DNA from: Terrimesophilobacter sp963702165
GTDB lineage: Bacteria > Actinomycetota > Actinomycetes > Actinomycetales > Microbacteriaceae
Length of the DNA: 64,000 nt
Direction: 5' to 3'
Assembly: GCA_963702165.1 (NCBI GenBank)
Contig: OY969722.1
Location: forward strand, 186,001 to 250,000
Under the pieces are notes generated by a model. It had not been told where the DNA came from. It did no database searches and was given only the letters and a program-made list of their open reading frames with translations. The translations under genes and the position numbers were made by a program. Shown one piece after another: positions 25,029 to 32,620 of the stretch; the first letter of the stretch is position 1; every line of letters begins with the position of its first letter.

Positions 25029-25559
25029 TCAGTCGAGCGATCTCGTCGGCAGCAGCACGGCGCGCGACACTCCACCGAGGTAGTTCAGCGGCGACACGTA
25101 CTCACCGTGCAGCCGAACACCGAAGTGCAGGCACGCCGTCGCGCAGTGGCCCGCCTCAAGCGTGCCCACCAGCTGGCCGCCCGTCACGGCCTCGCCCGCT
25201 TCGAGGGGTGAGACCACCGGTTCGAAGCTGGAGATCAGGTCGCCCGGATGCCTGATGGAGAGCACCGGACGATCCACGACGACGCCGGAGAAGTGCACGA
25301 CGCCGGCCGCCGGCGCGAGAACGTCGGCCCCAGGTGCCGCTGTGATGTCGATGCCGCGGTGACCAGCGGCGTACGGTGTCGACGGGGCGATGAAGGGCCG
25401 CGCGATCGCATGCGGCGGCGCGAGCGGCCAGCTCCACGCCGCCGGCTCGGGTGTCGCTCCCGCCGCGTGCTGCGAGGCCGGAACACCGACCACCACGAAC
25501 GCGAGCACGAGCGCCAACCCGACAAGCCGGATGGGGTCGGCGGGCGGCGGGAGCAACAT
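25029..25559 (-). CDS. M23 (LytM) family peptidoglycan endopeptidase-like protein
   Basis: This 176-residue exported protein has a hydrophobic signal or anchor (IRLVGLALVLAFVVVGVPAS) and an M23 domain: HRGIDITAAPGADVLAPAAG carries the HxxxD metal ligands, and CLHFGVRLHGEYVSPLNYL the HxH-like site, here His-Phe-Gly. This second site lacks the second His at the classical HxH position, so activity is uncertain. I chose ATG at 25557-25559, since the longer open frame adds a Pro-rich non-secretory stretch. An M23 gene between xerC and rpsB is usual in actinobacteria. Cys residues CATAC may form a disulfide. Confidence 0.85.
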   Translation of the reverse strand: MLLPPPADPIRLVGLALVLAFVVVGVPASQHAAGATPEPAAWSWPLAPPHAIARPFIAPSTPYAAGHRGIDITAAPGADVLAPAAGVVHFSGVVVDRPVLSIRHPGDLISSFEPVVSPLEAGEAVTGGQLVGTLEAGHCATACLHFGVRLHGEYVSPLNYLGGVSRAVLLPTRSLD

Positions 25560-25654
25560 GACCTCAGCGTCCCACCCCGGGCGGCCCGCGCATCCGGATG
25601 TCGGGGTCAAGGGTGCACCGGAGGCCGCGCGCCGAGGTGGTGGGGGAGCGGTGT

Positions 25655-25850
25655 TATCATTGACGAGCACTCCGCGAATGCGGAGTGACTACGCGTGCCC
25701 ATAGCGATGCTCTCCACGAGCATCGTGGCATCACACTCCACTCAGTCTCGGTTAGCCGGGCGGAGCCGTGCCGGGCACCAGGTTTCGCGCCATCCCGGCG
25801 CGGAAGTCAACTGAGCGGCACTACTCAAGTGCCAGAAAAGGAGACGGCTC
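25655..25850 (+). promoter_or_regulatory. rpsB promoter and hairpin-rich leader
   Basis: TATCAT at 25655-25660 is a good -10. The leader would start near 25667, about 185 nt. Two perfect 8-bp hairpins lie in it: 25668-25675 with 25680-25687 (loop gaat) and 25705-25712 with 25718-25725 (loop tccac). A Shine-Dalgarno aaaggaga precedes the ATG. Structured S2 leaders are known in other bacteria, but I cannot match this to a named family. Confidence 0.55.
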
Positions 25851-26840
25851 ATGGCCGTTGTCACCATTCGCCAGCTGCTCGACAGCGGCGTCCACTTCGG
25901 ACACCAGACCCGCCGCTGGAACCCGAAGATGAAGCGCTTCATCCTCACGGAGCGAAGCGGCAGCCACATCATCGACCTGCAGCAGTCGCTTGCCTACATC
26001 GACAAGGCCTACGACTACGTGAAGGACACCGTCGCGCACGGTGGCACCATCCTGTTCGTCGGCACCAAGAAGCAGGCGCAGCTCTCGATCGCCGAGCAGG
26101 CGCAGCGCGTCGGTCAGCCGTTCGTCAACCAGCGTTGGCTCGGTGGCCTCCTCACCAACTTCCAGACGGTTTCGAAGCGCCTGGCGCGCATGAAGGAACT
26201 CGAGGAGATCGACTTCGACGACACGACGAAGGGCTTCACCAAGAAGGAGCTCCTCATCAAGAAGCGCGAGCTCGACAAGCTGCACAAGAGCCTCGGCGGT
26301 ATCCGCAACCTCACGAAGACGCCGTCGGCGCTCTGGGTTGTCGACACCAAGAAGGAGCACCTCGCGGTTGACGAGGCACGCAAGCTCGGTATCCCGATCA
26401 TCGCGATCCTGGACACCAACTGCGACCCGGACGAGGTCAACTACCCGATCCCGGGCAACGACGACGCGATCCGCTCCGTCGCGCTGCTCACCCGCATCAT
26501 CGCGGATGCCGCAGCCGAGGGCCTGATCCAGCGCCACAGCAAGACCGAGGGCGAAGGCGAAGCCGCCGAGCCGATGGCGGAGTGGGAGGCAGAGCTTCTG
26601 CAGGCCAACGCCGCGACCGAGGCTGCCGCACCGGCCGCTGAGGAGCCGGCTGCCGCTGAGGAGCCCGCCGCCGAAGCACCGGTTGCCGAAGAGGCGCCCG
26701 CCGCTGAGACGGCTGAGGAGCCCGCAGCCGAGGCTGCCGAAGAAGCACCCGCCGCTGAGGTCGCTGAGGAGGCGCCCGCCGCTGAGGCCGACGCCAAGCC
26801 GGCGCGCAAGACCGCAGCCAAGAAAGACGACGCGAAGTAA
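25851..26840 (+). CDS. rpsB: 30S ribosomal protein S2 with Ala/Glu-rich C-terminal extension
   Basis: S2 binds the 30S head and neck region and is needed for S1 or mRNA docking. The core (about residues 1-235) has VTIRQLLDSGVHFGHQTRRW, FVNQRWLGGLLTNFQTV and GIPIIAILDTNCDPDEVNYP. From about residue 245 a 75-85 residue extension made of Ala, Glu and Pro (AEEPAAEAPVAEEAPAAET-type repeats) ends in KPARKTAAKKDDAK. The total of 329 residues is longer than the roughly 240-270 of typical S2. tsf follows in the same operon. Confidence 0.97.
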   Translation: MAVVTIRQLLDSGVHFGHQTRRWNPKMKRFILTERSGSHIIDLQQSLAYIDKAYDYVKDTVAHGGTILFVGTKKQAQLSIAEQAQRVGQPFVNQRWLGGLLTNFQTVSKRLARMKELEEIDFDDTTKGFTKKELLIKKRELDKLHKSLGGIRNLTKTPSALWVVDTKKEHLAVDEARKLGIPIIAILDTNCDPDEVNYPIPGNDDAIRSVALLTRIIADAAAEGLIQRHSKTEGEGEAAEPMAEWEAELLQANAATEAAAPAAEEPAAAEEPAAEAPVAEEAPAAETAEEPAAEAAEEAPAAEVAEEAPAAEADAKPARKTAAKKDDAK

Positions 26841-26881
26841 ACCTTCGCCCACCACCAACGCTCAGAAGGAGCAGCACAGAT

Positions 26882-27709
26882 ATGGCTAACTTCACCGCCG
26901 CCGACGTCAAGGCGCTGCGTGACCGCCTTGGCACCGGAATGATGGACAGCAAGAACGCCCTCGTCGAGGCGGATGGCGACCTTGAGAAGGCCGTCGAGAT
27001 CCTCCGCCTCAAGGGTGCGAAGTCCAACGCGAAGCGCGCCGACCGCGCGACAAGCGAGGGTCTGGTCGCAGCCAAGGCGCAGGGATCGACCGCAACGATG
27101 ATCGAGCTGTCGTGCGAGACCGACTTCGTCGCCAAGAGCGACAAGTTCATCGCGCTGGCCGACTCGGTGCTCGACGCCGCGGTCGCCGCGGGAGCCGTGA
27201 CCGCCGACGCTGCGCTTGCGGCGCCGGCAACCGGTGGCACGGTCGCTGACCTGATCGCGGAGGAGTCCGCCATCCTGGGTGAGAAGGTGGAGCTGCGCCG
27301 CGTCGCCGTCGTAAGCGGTGACGCGTTCGAGGTCTACCTGCACCGCACGAGCAAGGACCTGCCGCCGCAGGTCGGCGTGGTCGTGGGCTACACCGGCTCC
27401 GACGCGGACACCGCGCGCAGCGTTGCCCAGCACATCGCCTTCGCCGACCCGCAGTACCTCAGCCGCGACGAGGTCCCGGCCGCCGAGGTCGAGAAGGAGC
27501 GCGAGATCGTCACCGAGATCTCCCGCAACGAGGGCAAGCCGGAGGCAGCCCTGCCGAAGATCGTCGAGGGTCGTCTCGGCGCCTACTTCAAGCAGGTCGC
27601 CCTGCTCGACCAGGACTACGCCAAGGACAACAAGCTCTCGATCGCCCAGGTGCTCGAGGACGCAGGTATCACCGTGACCGGGTTCGCCCGGTTCAAGGTC
27701 GGGGCTTAG
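26882..27709 (+). CDS. tsf: Elongation factor Ts
   Basis: EF-Ts (275 residues) is the nucleotide-exchange factor of EF-Tu. The N-terminal UBA-like region MANFTAADVKALRDRLGTGMMD is followed by the core motifs ELSCETDFVAKSDKF and YTGSDADTARSVAQHIAFAD. It is preceded by agaaggagcagcacagat and followed by a strong terminator. Length is normal. Confidence 0.97.
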   Translation: MANFTAADVKALRDRLGTGMMDSKNALVEADGDLEKAVEILRLKGAKSNAKRADRATSEGLVAAKAQGSTATMIELSCETDFVAKSDKFIALADSVLDAAVAAGAVTADAALAAPATGGTVADLIAEESAILGEKVELRRVAVVSGDAFEVYLHRTSKDLPPQVGVVVGYTGSDADTARSVAQHIAFADPQYLSRDEVPAAEVEKEREIVTEISRNEGKPEAALPKIVEGRLGAYFKQVALLDQDYAKDNKLSIAQVLEDAGITVTGFARFKVGA

Positions 27710-27720
27710 ACCCAGTGCGA

Positions 27721-27758
27721 AACGGGGTCCGGACGATTCTTCGTCCGGACCCCGTTTT
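27721..27758 (+). terminator. Rho-independent terminator after tsf
   Basis: A perfect 16-bp stem, 27721-27736 with 27741-27756, closes the 4-nt loop ttct, and a short T run (tttt) ends the right arm. This is the clearest terminator in the window. Confidence 0.92.
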
Positions 27759-27774
27759 CACGCCCACAAGCAAA

Positions 27775-27806
27775 TACTCTGTAACGAACGAACGCGAGGA
27801 GACGCC
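27775..27806 (+). promoter_or_regulatory. pyrH promoter and ribosome binding site
   Basis: TACTCT at 27775-27780 is a plausible -10 with a roughly 20-nt leader; gaggaga ends 4 nt before the GTG at 27807. Confidence 0.5.
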
Positions 27807-28520
27807 GTGACGGAATCGGGTAAACGACGGGTTCTCTTGAAGCTGTCGGGTGAGGCATTCGGCGGCGGCCAGTTGGGCGTGAACCCGGATGTCGTGGCCG
27901 GGCTGGCAAAGGAGATCGCGGCAGCCGCGAGCGACGTCGAGATCGCCATCGTCGTCGGCGGGGGCAACTTCTTCCGCGGCGCAGAACTGTCGCAGCGCGG
28001 CATGGATCGCGGTCGCGCCGACTACATGGGCATGCTCGGCACCGTCATGAACGCGCTGGCCCTGCAGGATTTCCTGGAGCAGGCTGGCGCAGCCACCCGC
28101 GTGCAATCCGCGGTCTCGATGACGCAGGTGGCCGAGCCGTACATCCCGTTGCGCGCCGAGCGTCACCTCGAGAAGGGGCGCATCGTCATCTTCGGTGCCG
28201 GTGCAGGACTCCCGTACTTTTCCACAGACACCGTCGCCGCGCAGCGTGCCCTGGAGATCCGGGCCGACGTCGTGCTCGTTGCCAAGAACGGCGTCGACGG
28301 TGTTTACGACGGCGATCCGCGCAAGAACGCGGATGCCGCCAAGCTCGACAAGGTGACCTACCAGGAGGCTCTCGTGCAGGGCCTCAAGGTCGTCGATTCG
28401 ACCGCGTTCAGCCTGTGCATGGACAACGGCATGCCCATGGTCGTGTTCGGCATGCAGCCCGATGGCAACATCACCAAGGCGCTGCGGGGCGAGCGCATCG
28501 GCACGCTAGTCAGCAACTGA
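27807..28520 (+). CDS. pyrH: Uridylate kinase (UMP kinase)
   Basis: PyrH (237 residues) phosphorylates UMP to UDP. Motifs: RRVLLKLSGEAFGGG, IVVGGGNFFRG, MGMLGTVMNALALQDFLE, VIFGAGAGLPYFSTDTVAAQ, LVAKNGVDGVYDGDPRKNADA. It belongs to the amino acid kinase superfamily. Its own terminator/promoter separates it from tsf. frr follows 51 nt later. Confidence 0.97.
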   Translation: MTESGKRRVLLKLSGEAFGGGQLGVNPDVVAGLAKEIAAAASDVEIAIVVGGGNFFRGAELSQRGMDRGRADYMGMLGTVMNALALQDFLEQAGAATRVQSAVSMTQVAEPYIPLRAERHLEKGRIVIFGAGAGLPYFSTDTVAAQRALEIRADVVLVAKNGVDGVYDGDPRKNADAAKLDKVTYQEALVQGLKVVDSTAFSLCMDNGMPMVVFGMQPDGNITKALRGERIGTLVSN

Positions 28521-28533
28521 GCCGACCTGACGA

Positions 28534-28571
28534 TAAACTCGCATTCTGCGCCCACCGCAAAGGAGACTGAT
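28534..28571 (+). promoter_or_regulatory. frr promoter and ribosome binding site
   Basis: TAAACT at 28534-28539 is a candidate -10. Shine-Dalgarno aaaggaga lies about 7 nt before GTG 28572. Confidence 0.45.
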
Positions 28572-29126
28572 GTGATTTCGGACGTGCTGGCCGAGGCCAA
28601 TGACAAGATGGAGAAGGCCGTCGACGTCGCGAAGGATGACTTCTCGAACGTCCGAACCGGTCGCGCTAACCCTGCGCTGTTCCAGAAGGTGCTCGTCGAC
28701 TATTACGGAACGCCGACGCCGCTTGCACAGCTCGCTGGCATGCAGAACCAGGATGCGCGCACGCTGCTCATCACTCCGTACGACAAGAGCGCGCTGAAGG
28801 ACATCGAGCGGGCGCTTGTCGCAGCTCCCAACATCGACGCGAACGTCGGCAACGACGGCGAAGTCATCCGCGCCACCCTGCCCGAGCTCACCGGCGATCG
28901 GCGCAAGGAGTACGTGAAGATCGTGCGCGGGAAGGCGGAAGACGCCAAGGTGGCGATCCGCAACATCCGACGCAAGGCCAAGGATGACCTGGACGCCCTC
29001 AAGGGCGATGTGGGCGACGACGAGCTCAGCCGCGCTGAGAAGGAACTCGAGTCGCTGACCAAGTCCCACGTCGACTCCATCGACGAGGCATTGCGCAAGA
29101 AGGAAGCCGAGCTTCTCGAGGTCTGA
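28572..29126 (+). CDS. frr: Ribosome recycling factor
   Basis: RRF (184 residues) splits post-termination ribosomes with EF-G. Diagnostic segments: VRTGRANPALFQKVLVDYYG, LARTL-type region AGMQNQDARTLLITPYDKSA, and the C-terminal VRGKAEDAKVAIRNIRRKAK. Starts with GTG at 28572; an upstream aggaga supports it. Its TGA is immediately followed by the cdsA ATG. Confidence 0.97.
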   Translation: MISDVLAEANDKMEKAVDVAKDDFSNVRTGRANPALFQKVLVDYYGTPTPLAQLAGMQNQDARTLLITPYDKSALKDIERALVAAPNIDANVGNDGEVIRATLPELTGDRRKEYVKIVRGKAEDAKVAIRNIRRKAKDDLDALKGDVGDDELSRAEKELESLTKSHVDSIDEALRKKEAELLEV

Positions 29127-30143
29127 ATGGCTGATGACCCGACTGGCCCGCCGAAAGGCGCGGCCCCGTGGTGGCGTCGGCAGCGCGCTGAGCTAGAGGC
29201 GCGCGCAGACGCGACACGCAACGAGTTGCGCGAGCAGGTGAAAGCGCGCCGTGAAGACCTGATCAACCAGTTCGAGGCGACCCGCCACCAGCTGGATGCG
29301 ACGAACGAGCTCATCGAGGCGCGTACCGGCCGCAACCTGATCGCGGCCATCGCGATCGGGCTCGCCCTCGGCCTGGTGATGCTGTTCAGCCTCATCGTCA
29401 TCAAAGAGCTCTTCATGCTGATTGCCGCAGCCGGGATCGCATTCGCGACCTTCGAATTGGCGACCGCCTTCCGGTCCGCCGGGCTGCGCGTGCCTCGCAT
29501 CGCGTCGATCATCGCTGGGGTCGCGATCGTGCCGGCGTCCTTCTACCTGGATGATCGCGGCAAGTGGCTGGTCATGCTCGCCGGCGTTGTGCTCATTGCA
29601 ATCTGGCGCATCGCCGAGTTGGGTGTGCGCCGGTTCCGCGCGCCGGCCAGGGCGGTGATGGATGACATCGCCGCCGGAACCTTCATCCAGGTGTACGTCG
29701 CATTCCTCGCAGGCTTCGCAGTGCTGCTGACCGCCAAGGAGAATGGCCAATGGTGGACGCTGGCCTTCATCATCCTGGTCGTCGCGGTCGACACCGGCGC
29801 CTACGCGAGCGGACTGCTATTCGGTAAGCACAAGATGGCCCCGCGCATCAGCCCGAAGAAGACCTGGGAGGGTTTCGGCGGCGCGCTGCTCGTCGCCCTG
29901 CTTGCCGGCGTGCTGCTCGCGGTGTTCATGCTGCAGCAGCCGTGGTGGTTCGGCCTGATCTTCGGCGCTGTGATCTTCTTCACCGCGACCATCGGCGACC
30001 TGACCGAGTCGCTCATCAAGCGTGACCTGGGGATTAAGGACATGAGCAGTTGGCTGCCCGGCCATGGCGGTTTCCTCGACCGGCTCGACTCTCTCCTGCC
30101 CAGCGCCGCCGCCGCCTACGTGCTCTATCTCGTCTTCGCCTGA
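29127..30143 (+). CDS. cdsA: Phosphatidate cytidylyltransferase with N-terminal charged extension
   Basis: CdsA makes CDP-diacylglycerol from phosphatidate and CTP in the membrane. Signature: SLIKRDLGIKDMSSWLPGHG followed by GFLDRLDSLL, near the C-terminus. About eight membrane helices. The first 70 residues are unusual: a charged, probably coiled-coil stretch (RRQRAELEARADATRNELRE and following) before the first helix, with no counterpart in E. coli CdsA. This accounts for the longer length of 338 residues. The start abuts frr with no gap. Confidence 0.94.
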   Translation: MADDPTGPPKGAAPWWRRQRAELEARADATRNELREQVKARREDLINQFEATRHQLDATNELIEARTGRNLIAAIAIGLALGLVMLFSLIVIKELFMLIAAAGIAFATFELATAFRSAGLRVPRIASIIAGVAIVPASFYLDDRGKWLVMLAGVVLIAIWRIAELGVRRFRAPARAVMDDIAAGTFIQVYVAFLAGFAVLLTAKENGQWWTLAFIILVVAVDTGAYASGLLFGKHKMAPRISPKKTWEGFGGALLVALLAGVLLAVFMLQQPWWFGLIFGAVIFFTATIGDLTESLIKRDLGIKDMSSWLPGHGGFLDRLDSLLPSAAAAYVLYLVFA

Positions 30144-30185
30144 GCCGCACCGGGCGCATCCGGCGGTTAGGGCAGAATGGGTCAA

Positions 30186-30737
30186 ATGAGCACAACTTTT
30201 CCCCGAGTGAAGCGGTCTGAGCGCGGCTACAGCGTTGAACAGGTCGAGGACTTCCTCGAGGATGCTCGAATCGCGTACTCGGTAGAACCGGGCGCTCCCA
30301 CCGGGATGACGTCAACACGCATCCGGCACACCGCGTTTTCGCTCGAGAAGGGCGGATACTCGACCACGGCGGTCGACACTGCGCTCGAACGGCTCGAGGA
30401 CGCATTCGCTGCACGCGAGCGAGAGGTCTCGCGTCGTAACGCGGGCGACCAGGCGTGGGTGGAAGAGACCCGCGCGATCGCGCAGGAGGTCGTCGACCGG
30501 CTCGATCGCCCGGCCGGTCAGAAGTTCCAGCGAGTGAACCTGCTCGTCGACGGCTATGACCAGCGTGAAGTCGACTCGTTCGCGCGCAGGCTGATCGCCT
30601 ACTTCAGGTCCGGCAAGCCTCTCAGCATCGAGGATGTGCGCACCGTGGCATTCCGTCCCAGGCGGGGCGGTTACCGGGAAGCGCAGGTCGATCTGCTGCT
30701 GGATTCGGTTATCAGCGTCATGCAGGCCGTCCGTTGA
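30186..30737 (+). CDS. DivIVA-like protein with four short domain repeats
   Basis: This 183-residue protein consists of four copies of a short motif of the DivIVA N-terminal type: FPRVKRSERGYSVEQVEDFL, FSLEKGGYSTTAVDTALERL, VNLLVDGYDQREVDSFARRL and FRPRRGGYREAQVDLLLD. Each has an aromatic or hydrophobic start, a GY or GGY turn and a V-D-x-x-L helix start. In DivIVA this turn inserts into curved membranes. There is no long coiled coil. The family resembles actinobacterial DivI1A-domain proteins of unknown role. ATG 30186 chosen over 30177; the spacing to cdsA is 42 nt. Confidence 0.8.
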   Translation: MSTTFPRVKRSERGYSVEQVEDFLEDARIAYSVEPGAPTGMTSTRIRHTAFSLEKGGYSTTAVDTALERLEDAFAAREREVSRRNAGDQAWVEETRAIAQEVVDRLDRPAGQKFQRVNLLVDGYDQREVDSFARRLIAYFRSGKPLSIEDVRTVAFRPRRGGYREAQVDLLLDSVISVMQAVR

Positions 30738-30781
30738 GCGTTCGGGACATACAGAAACTCGTGCGCTAAGGTAAAGCAATT

Positions 30782-31423
30782 GTGAGCAGGCACCGCGTGA
30801 ACACAGAGCCCCGGCCCCGGATTTCCGGCACCGGGGCTGACATTGTCGAACGCCATGTTCGGCATCCGCTATCCCTCCCAATGTTCGCGTTCTTCGTTGC
30901 GTTGGGCATCCTGATGGTGAGCGCCATCGCACCGGATCAGCCGGTCGCGGCGCTGTCGGCGCCGAAGTACGAGACCCCGGAGCAGCTGCCCAGCCAGCTC
31001 TTGGTCGTGAACGGCGAGTATGCGGCGACCGTGGAGCGCGACGTGTACTCCGCGACCGAGAAGCCGAAGCCGGCGCCGGTGCCGGTCGCGCACGCCGCCC
31101 CGCCGGCGGGCAAGCCCGATCCTGGAACCGCGCAGGCGATCGCCTACGACATCCTGCAGTCTCGCGGACTCGGCGACGACCAGTTCAGCTGCCTGGTCAG
31201 CCTCTGGAATCGCGAATCCGGCTGGAACGTCTACGCCGCCAATCGCTCCAGCGGTGCCTACGGCATCCCGCAGGCGCTGCCCGGCAGCAAGATGGCCGCG
31301 TTCGGCGACGACTGGCAGACGAACCCGCACACGCAGATCATGTGGGGACTGTCCTACATCGAGGGTCGCTACGGCACCCCGTGTGGCGCCTGGAGCTCTT
31401 TCCTCGGCAAGGGTTGGTACTGA
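30782..31423 (+). CDS. Exported lytic transglycosylase-like protein
   Basis: This 213-residue protein has a long N-terminal cytoplasmic segment, one membrane segment or signal (LPMFAFFVALGILMVSAIAP, about residues 33-52), a Pro/Lys linker and a C-terminal lysozyme-like domain: LVSLWNRESGWNVYAANRSS (catalytic Glu), GAYGIPQALPGSKMAAFGDD and QIMWGLSYIEGRYGTPCGAW. It probably cleaves peptidoglycan glycan strands. GTG start at 30782, with TAAGGT 9 nt upstream, suggests a very short leader. Confidence 0.87.
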   Translation: MSRHRVNTEPRPRISGTGADIVERHVRHPLSLPMFAFFVALGILMVSAIAPDQPVAALSAPKYETPEQLPSQLLVVNGEYAATVERDVYSATEKPKPAPVPVAHAAPPAGKPDPGTAQAIAYDILQSRGLGDDQFSCLVSLWNRESGWNVYAANRSSGAYGIPQALPGSKMAAFGDDWQTNPHTQIMWGLSYIEGRYGTPCGAWSSFLGKGWY

Positions 31424-31446
31424 CCGGGTCGCACCGGCCTCACCTT

Positions 31447-31458
31447 TAGGCTTGAACC
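31447..31458 (+). promoter_or_regulatory. Leaderless promoter -10 box of the 31459 gene
   Basis: TAGGCT at 31447-31452, 6 nt, ATG at 31459. Confidence 0.55.
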
Positions 31459-31752
31459 ATGCCTCGTTCCAATCGTCCGCGCCGCAAGCGCGCCCCGGGA
31501 CCCGAGGACGTGGATCTCTCGCGAGCACTGTTCGGCTACCTCCGGCAGGAGTCGAAGCGTGATGGGCTGTGGAACGTCCAGCCGGTGTCTGGGACCTCCG
31601 CGGTGAAGACCTACACGTGCCCCGGATGCGGGCTCGAGGTCGGCCCGGGCATAGCGCACGTCGTCGCCTGGCGCGCCGACGGGCTGATGGGAGAGGCGGA
31701 TGACCTCGCCGGACGCCGCCACTGGCATTCGCACTGTTGGAAGATCAAGTAG
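31459..31752 (+). CDS. Small basic protein with a possible zinc site
   Basis: This 97-residue protein has a very basic N-terminus (PRSNRPRRKRAPG) and a C-terminal cluster CPGCGLEVGPGIAHVVAW ... HWHSHCW, that is Cys-x2-Cys and His/Cys, which could bind zinc. Related actinobacterial proteins are usually listed as hypothetical or ATP/GTP-binding without evidence. Function unknown. It is 3 nt upstream of the alpha/beta-hydrolase gene and probably in the same transcript. Confidence 0.75.
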   Translation: MPRSNRPRRKRAPGPEDVDLSRALFGYLRQESKRDGLWNVQPVSGTSAVKTYTCPGCGLEVGPGIAHVVAWRADGLMGEADDLAGRRHWHSHCWKIK

Positions 31753-31755
31753 GGG

Positions 31756-32478
31756 ATGCATTTGGAGATCAGAGCCGGAGTCGAGTTGCCCGCACGTCGG
31801 GAGAACATCGAACTGCACACCTCGGACGGATTCACCCTGGTCGGCGAACTTTCGCTCCCTGCGGACCGTGAACCGGTCGCGACTCTCGTCGCGCTGCATC
31901 CGCTCACCACCCACGGCGGGTTCATGGACTCGCACATCATCCGCAAGGCGGCCGCCCGGCTGCCCGCGCTCGCGGACCTCGCGGTGCTGCGCTTCAACTT
32001 CCGCGGCGCAGAGTCGCCGCGGGGACGCTCAGAGGGCGCCTTCGGCGAGGGCATCGACGAGAAGCACGACCTTGACGCCGCAATGCGCCTGGTCGAGGAG
32101 CGACAGCTTCCCTCGCCGTGGTTGGTCGGGTGGTCGTTCGGGACCGAGGTGGCGCTCAAGCACGGCCTGCGGCATCCCGTGGTCGGGGCGATCCTGCTCT
32201 CGCCGCCCCTGCGGCGCGTCAACCGGGCGGAGCTCGAGGCTTGGGCGGGCAGCGGCAAGCAATTGGTGGCGCTGATTCCGGAACTGGACGACTACCTCCG
32301 CCCCGATGAGGCGCGCCTGAAGTTCGCAATCGTGCCGGAGACCAAGCTCATCGCCGTGGATGGCGGCAAGCACCTGTGGGTGGGGGAGGACCAGACCCGC
32401 CGGGTGCTGAACGAGATTGTCACCGCCGTGAACCCGTCCGCGGCGCCGCTTCCCACCGAGTGGAATCCGCCCGCCTGA
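31756..32478 (+). CDS. Alpha/beta hydrolase
   Basis: This 240-residue alpha/beta-hydrolase has the nucleophile elbow GWSFGTEVALKHG (Ser in G-x-S-x-G-like context G-W-S-F-G), the oxyanion region LVALHPLTTHGG and the late His in GGKHLWVGE. It resembles the dienelactone hydrolase/YsgA-like group that also includes alpha/beta hydrolases next to small zinc proteins. Substrate unknown. Coupled to the 31459 gene. The downstream hairpin ends the transcript. Confidence 0.82.
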   Translation: MHLEIRAGVELPARRENIELHTSDGFTLVGELSLPADREPVATLVALHPLTTHGGFMDSHIIRKAAARLPALADLAVLRFNFRGAESPRGRSEGAFGEGIDEKHDLDAAMRLVEERQLPSPWLVGWSFGTEVALKHGLRHPVVGAILLSPPLRRVNRAELEAWAGSGKQLVALIPELDDYLRPDEARLKFAIVPETKLIAVDGGKHLWVGEDQTRRVLNEIVTAVNPSAAPLPTEWNPPA

Positions 32479-32551
32479 GCTGCGCTCCGCGCGCTTAGGG
32501 ACATCCGCGCTGTTGCGGACAACCGCGCCGGTCCGGGCGTGCGCGACCACT

Positions 32552-32591
32552 GCGGCCATCCGCGCCCGGCACACCGGGCGCGGATGACCGC
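32552..32591. terminator. Hairpin between convergent genes; part of a ggacatccgcgc intergenic repeat
   Basis: A 13-bp perfect stem (32557-32569 with 32574-32586) has the 4-nt loop caca and 4 more pairs after one mismatch. It lies between convergent genes. The preceding 32499-32521 stretch shares ggacatccgcgc and (g)cggaca with 1258-1281. Confidence 0.7.
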
Positions 32592-32620
32592 CGGCGGCGC
32601 GTTCTCGAGCCAGCCGGGCG

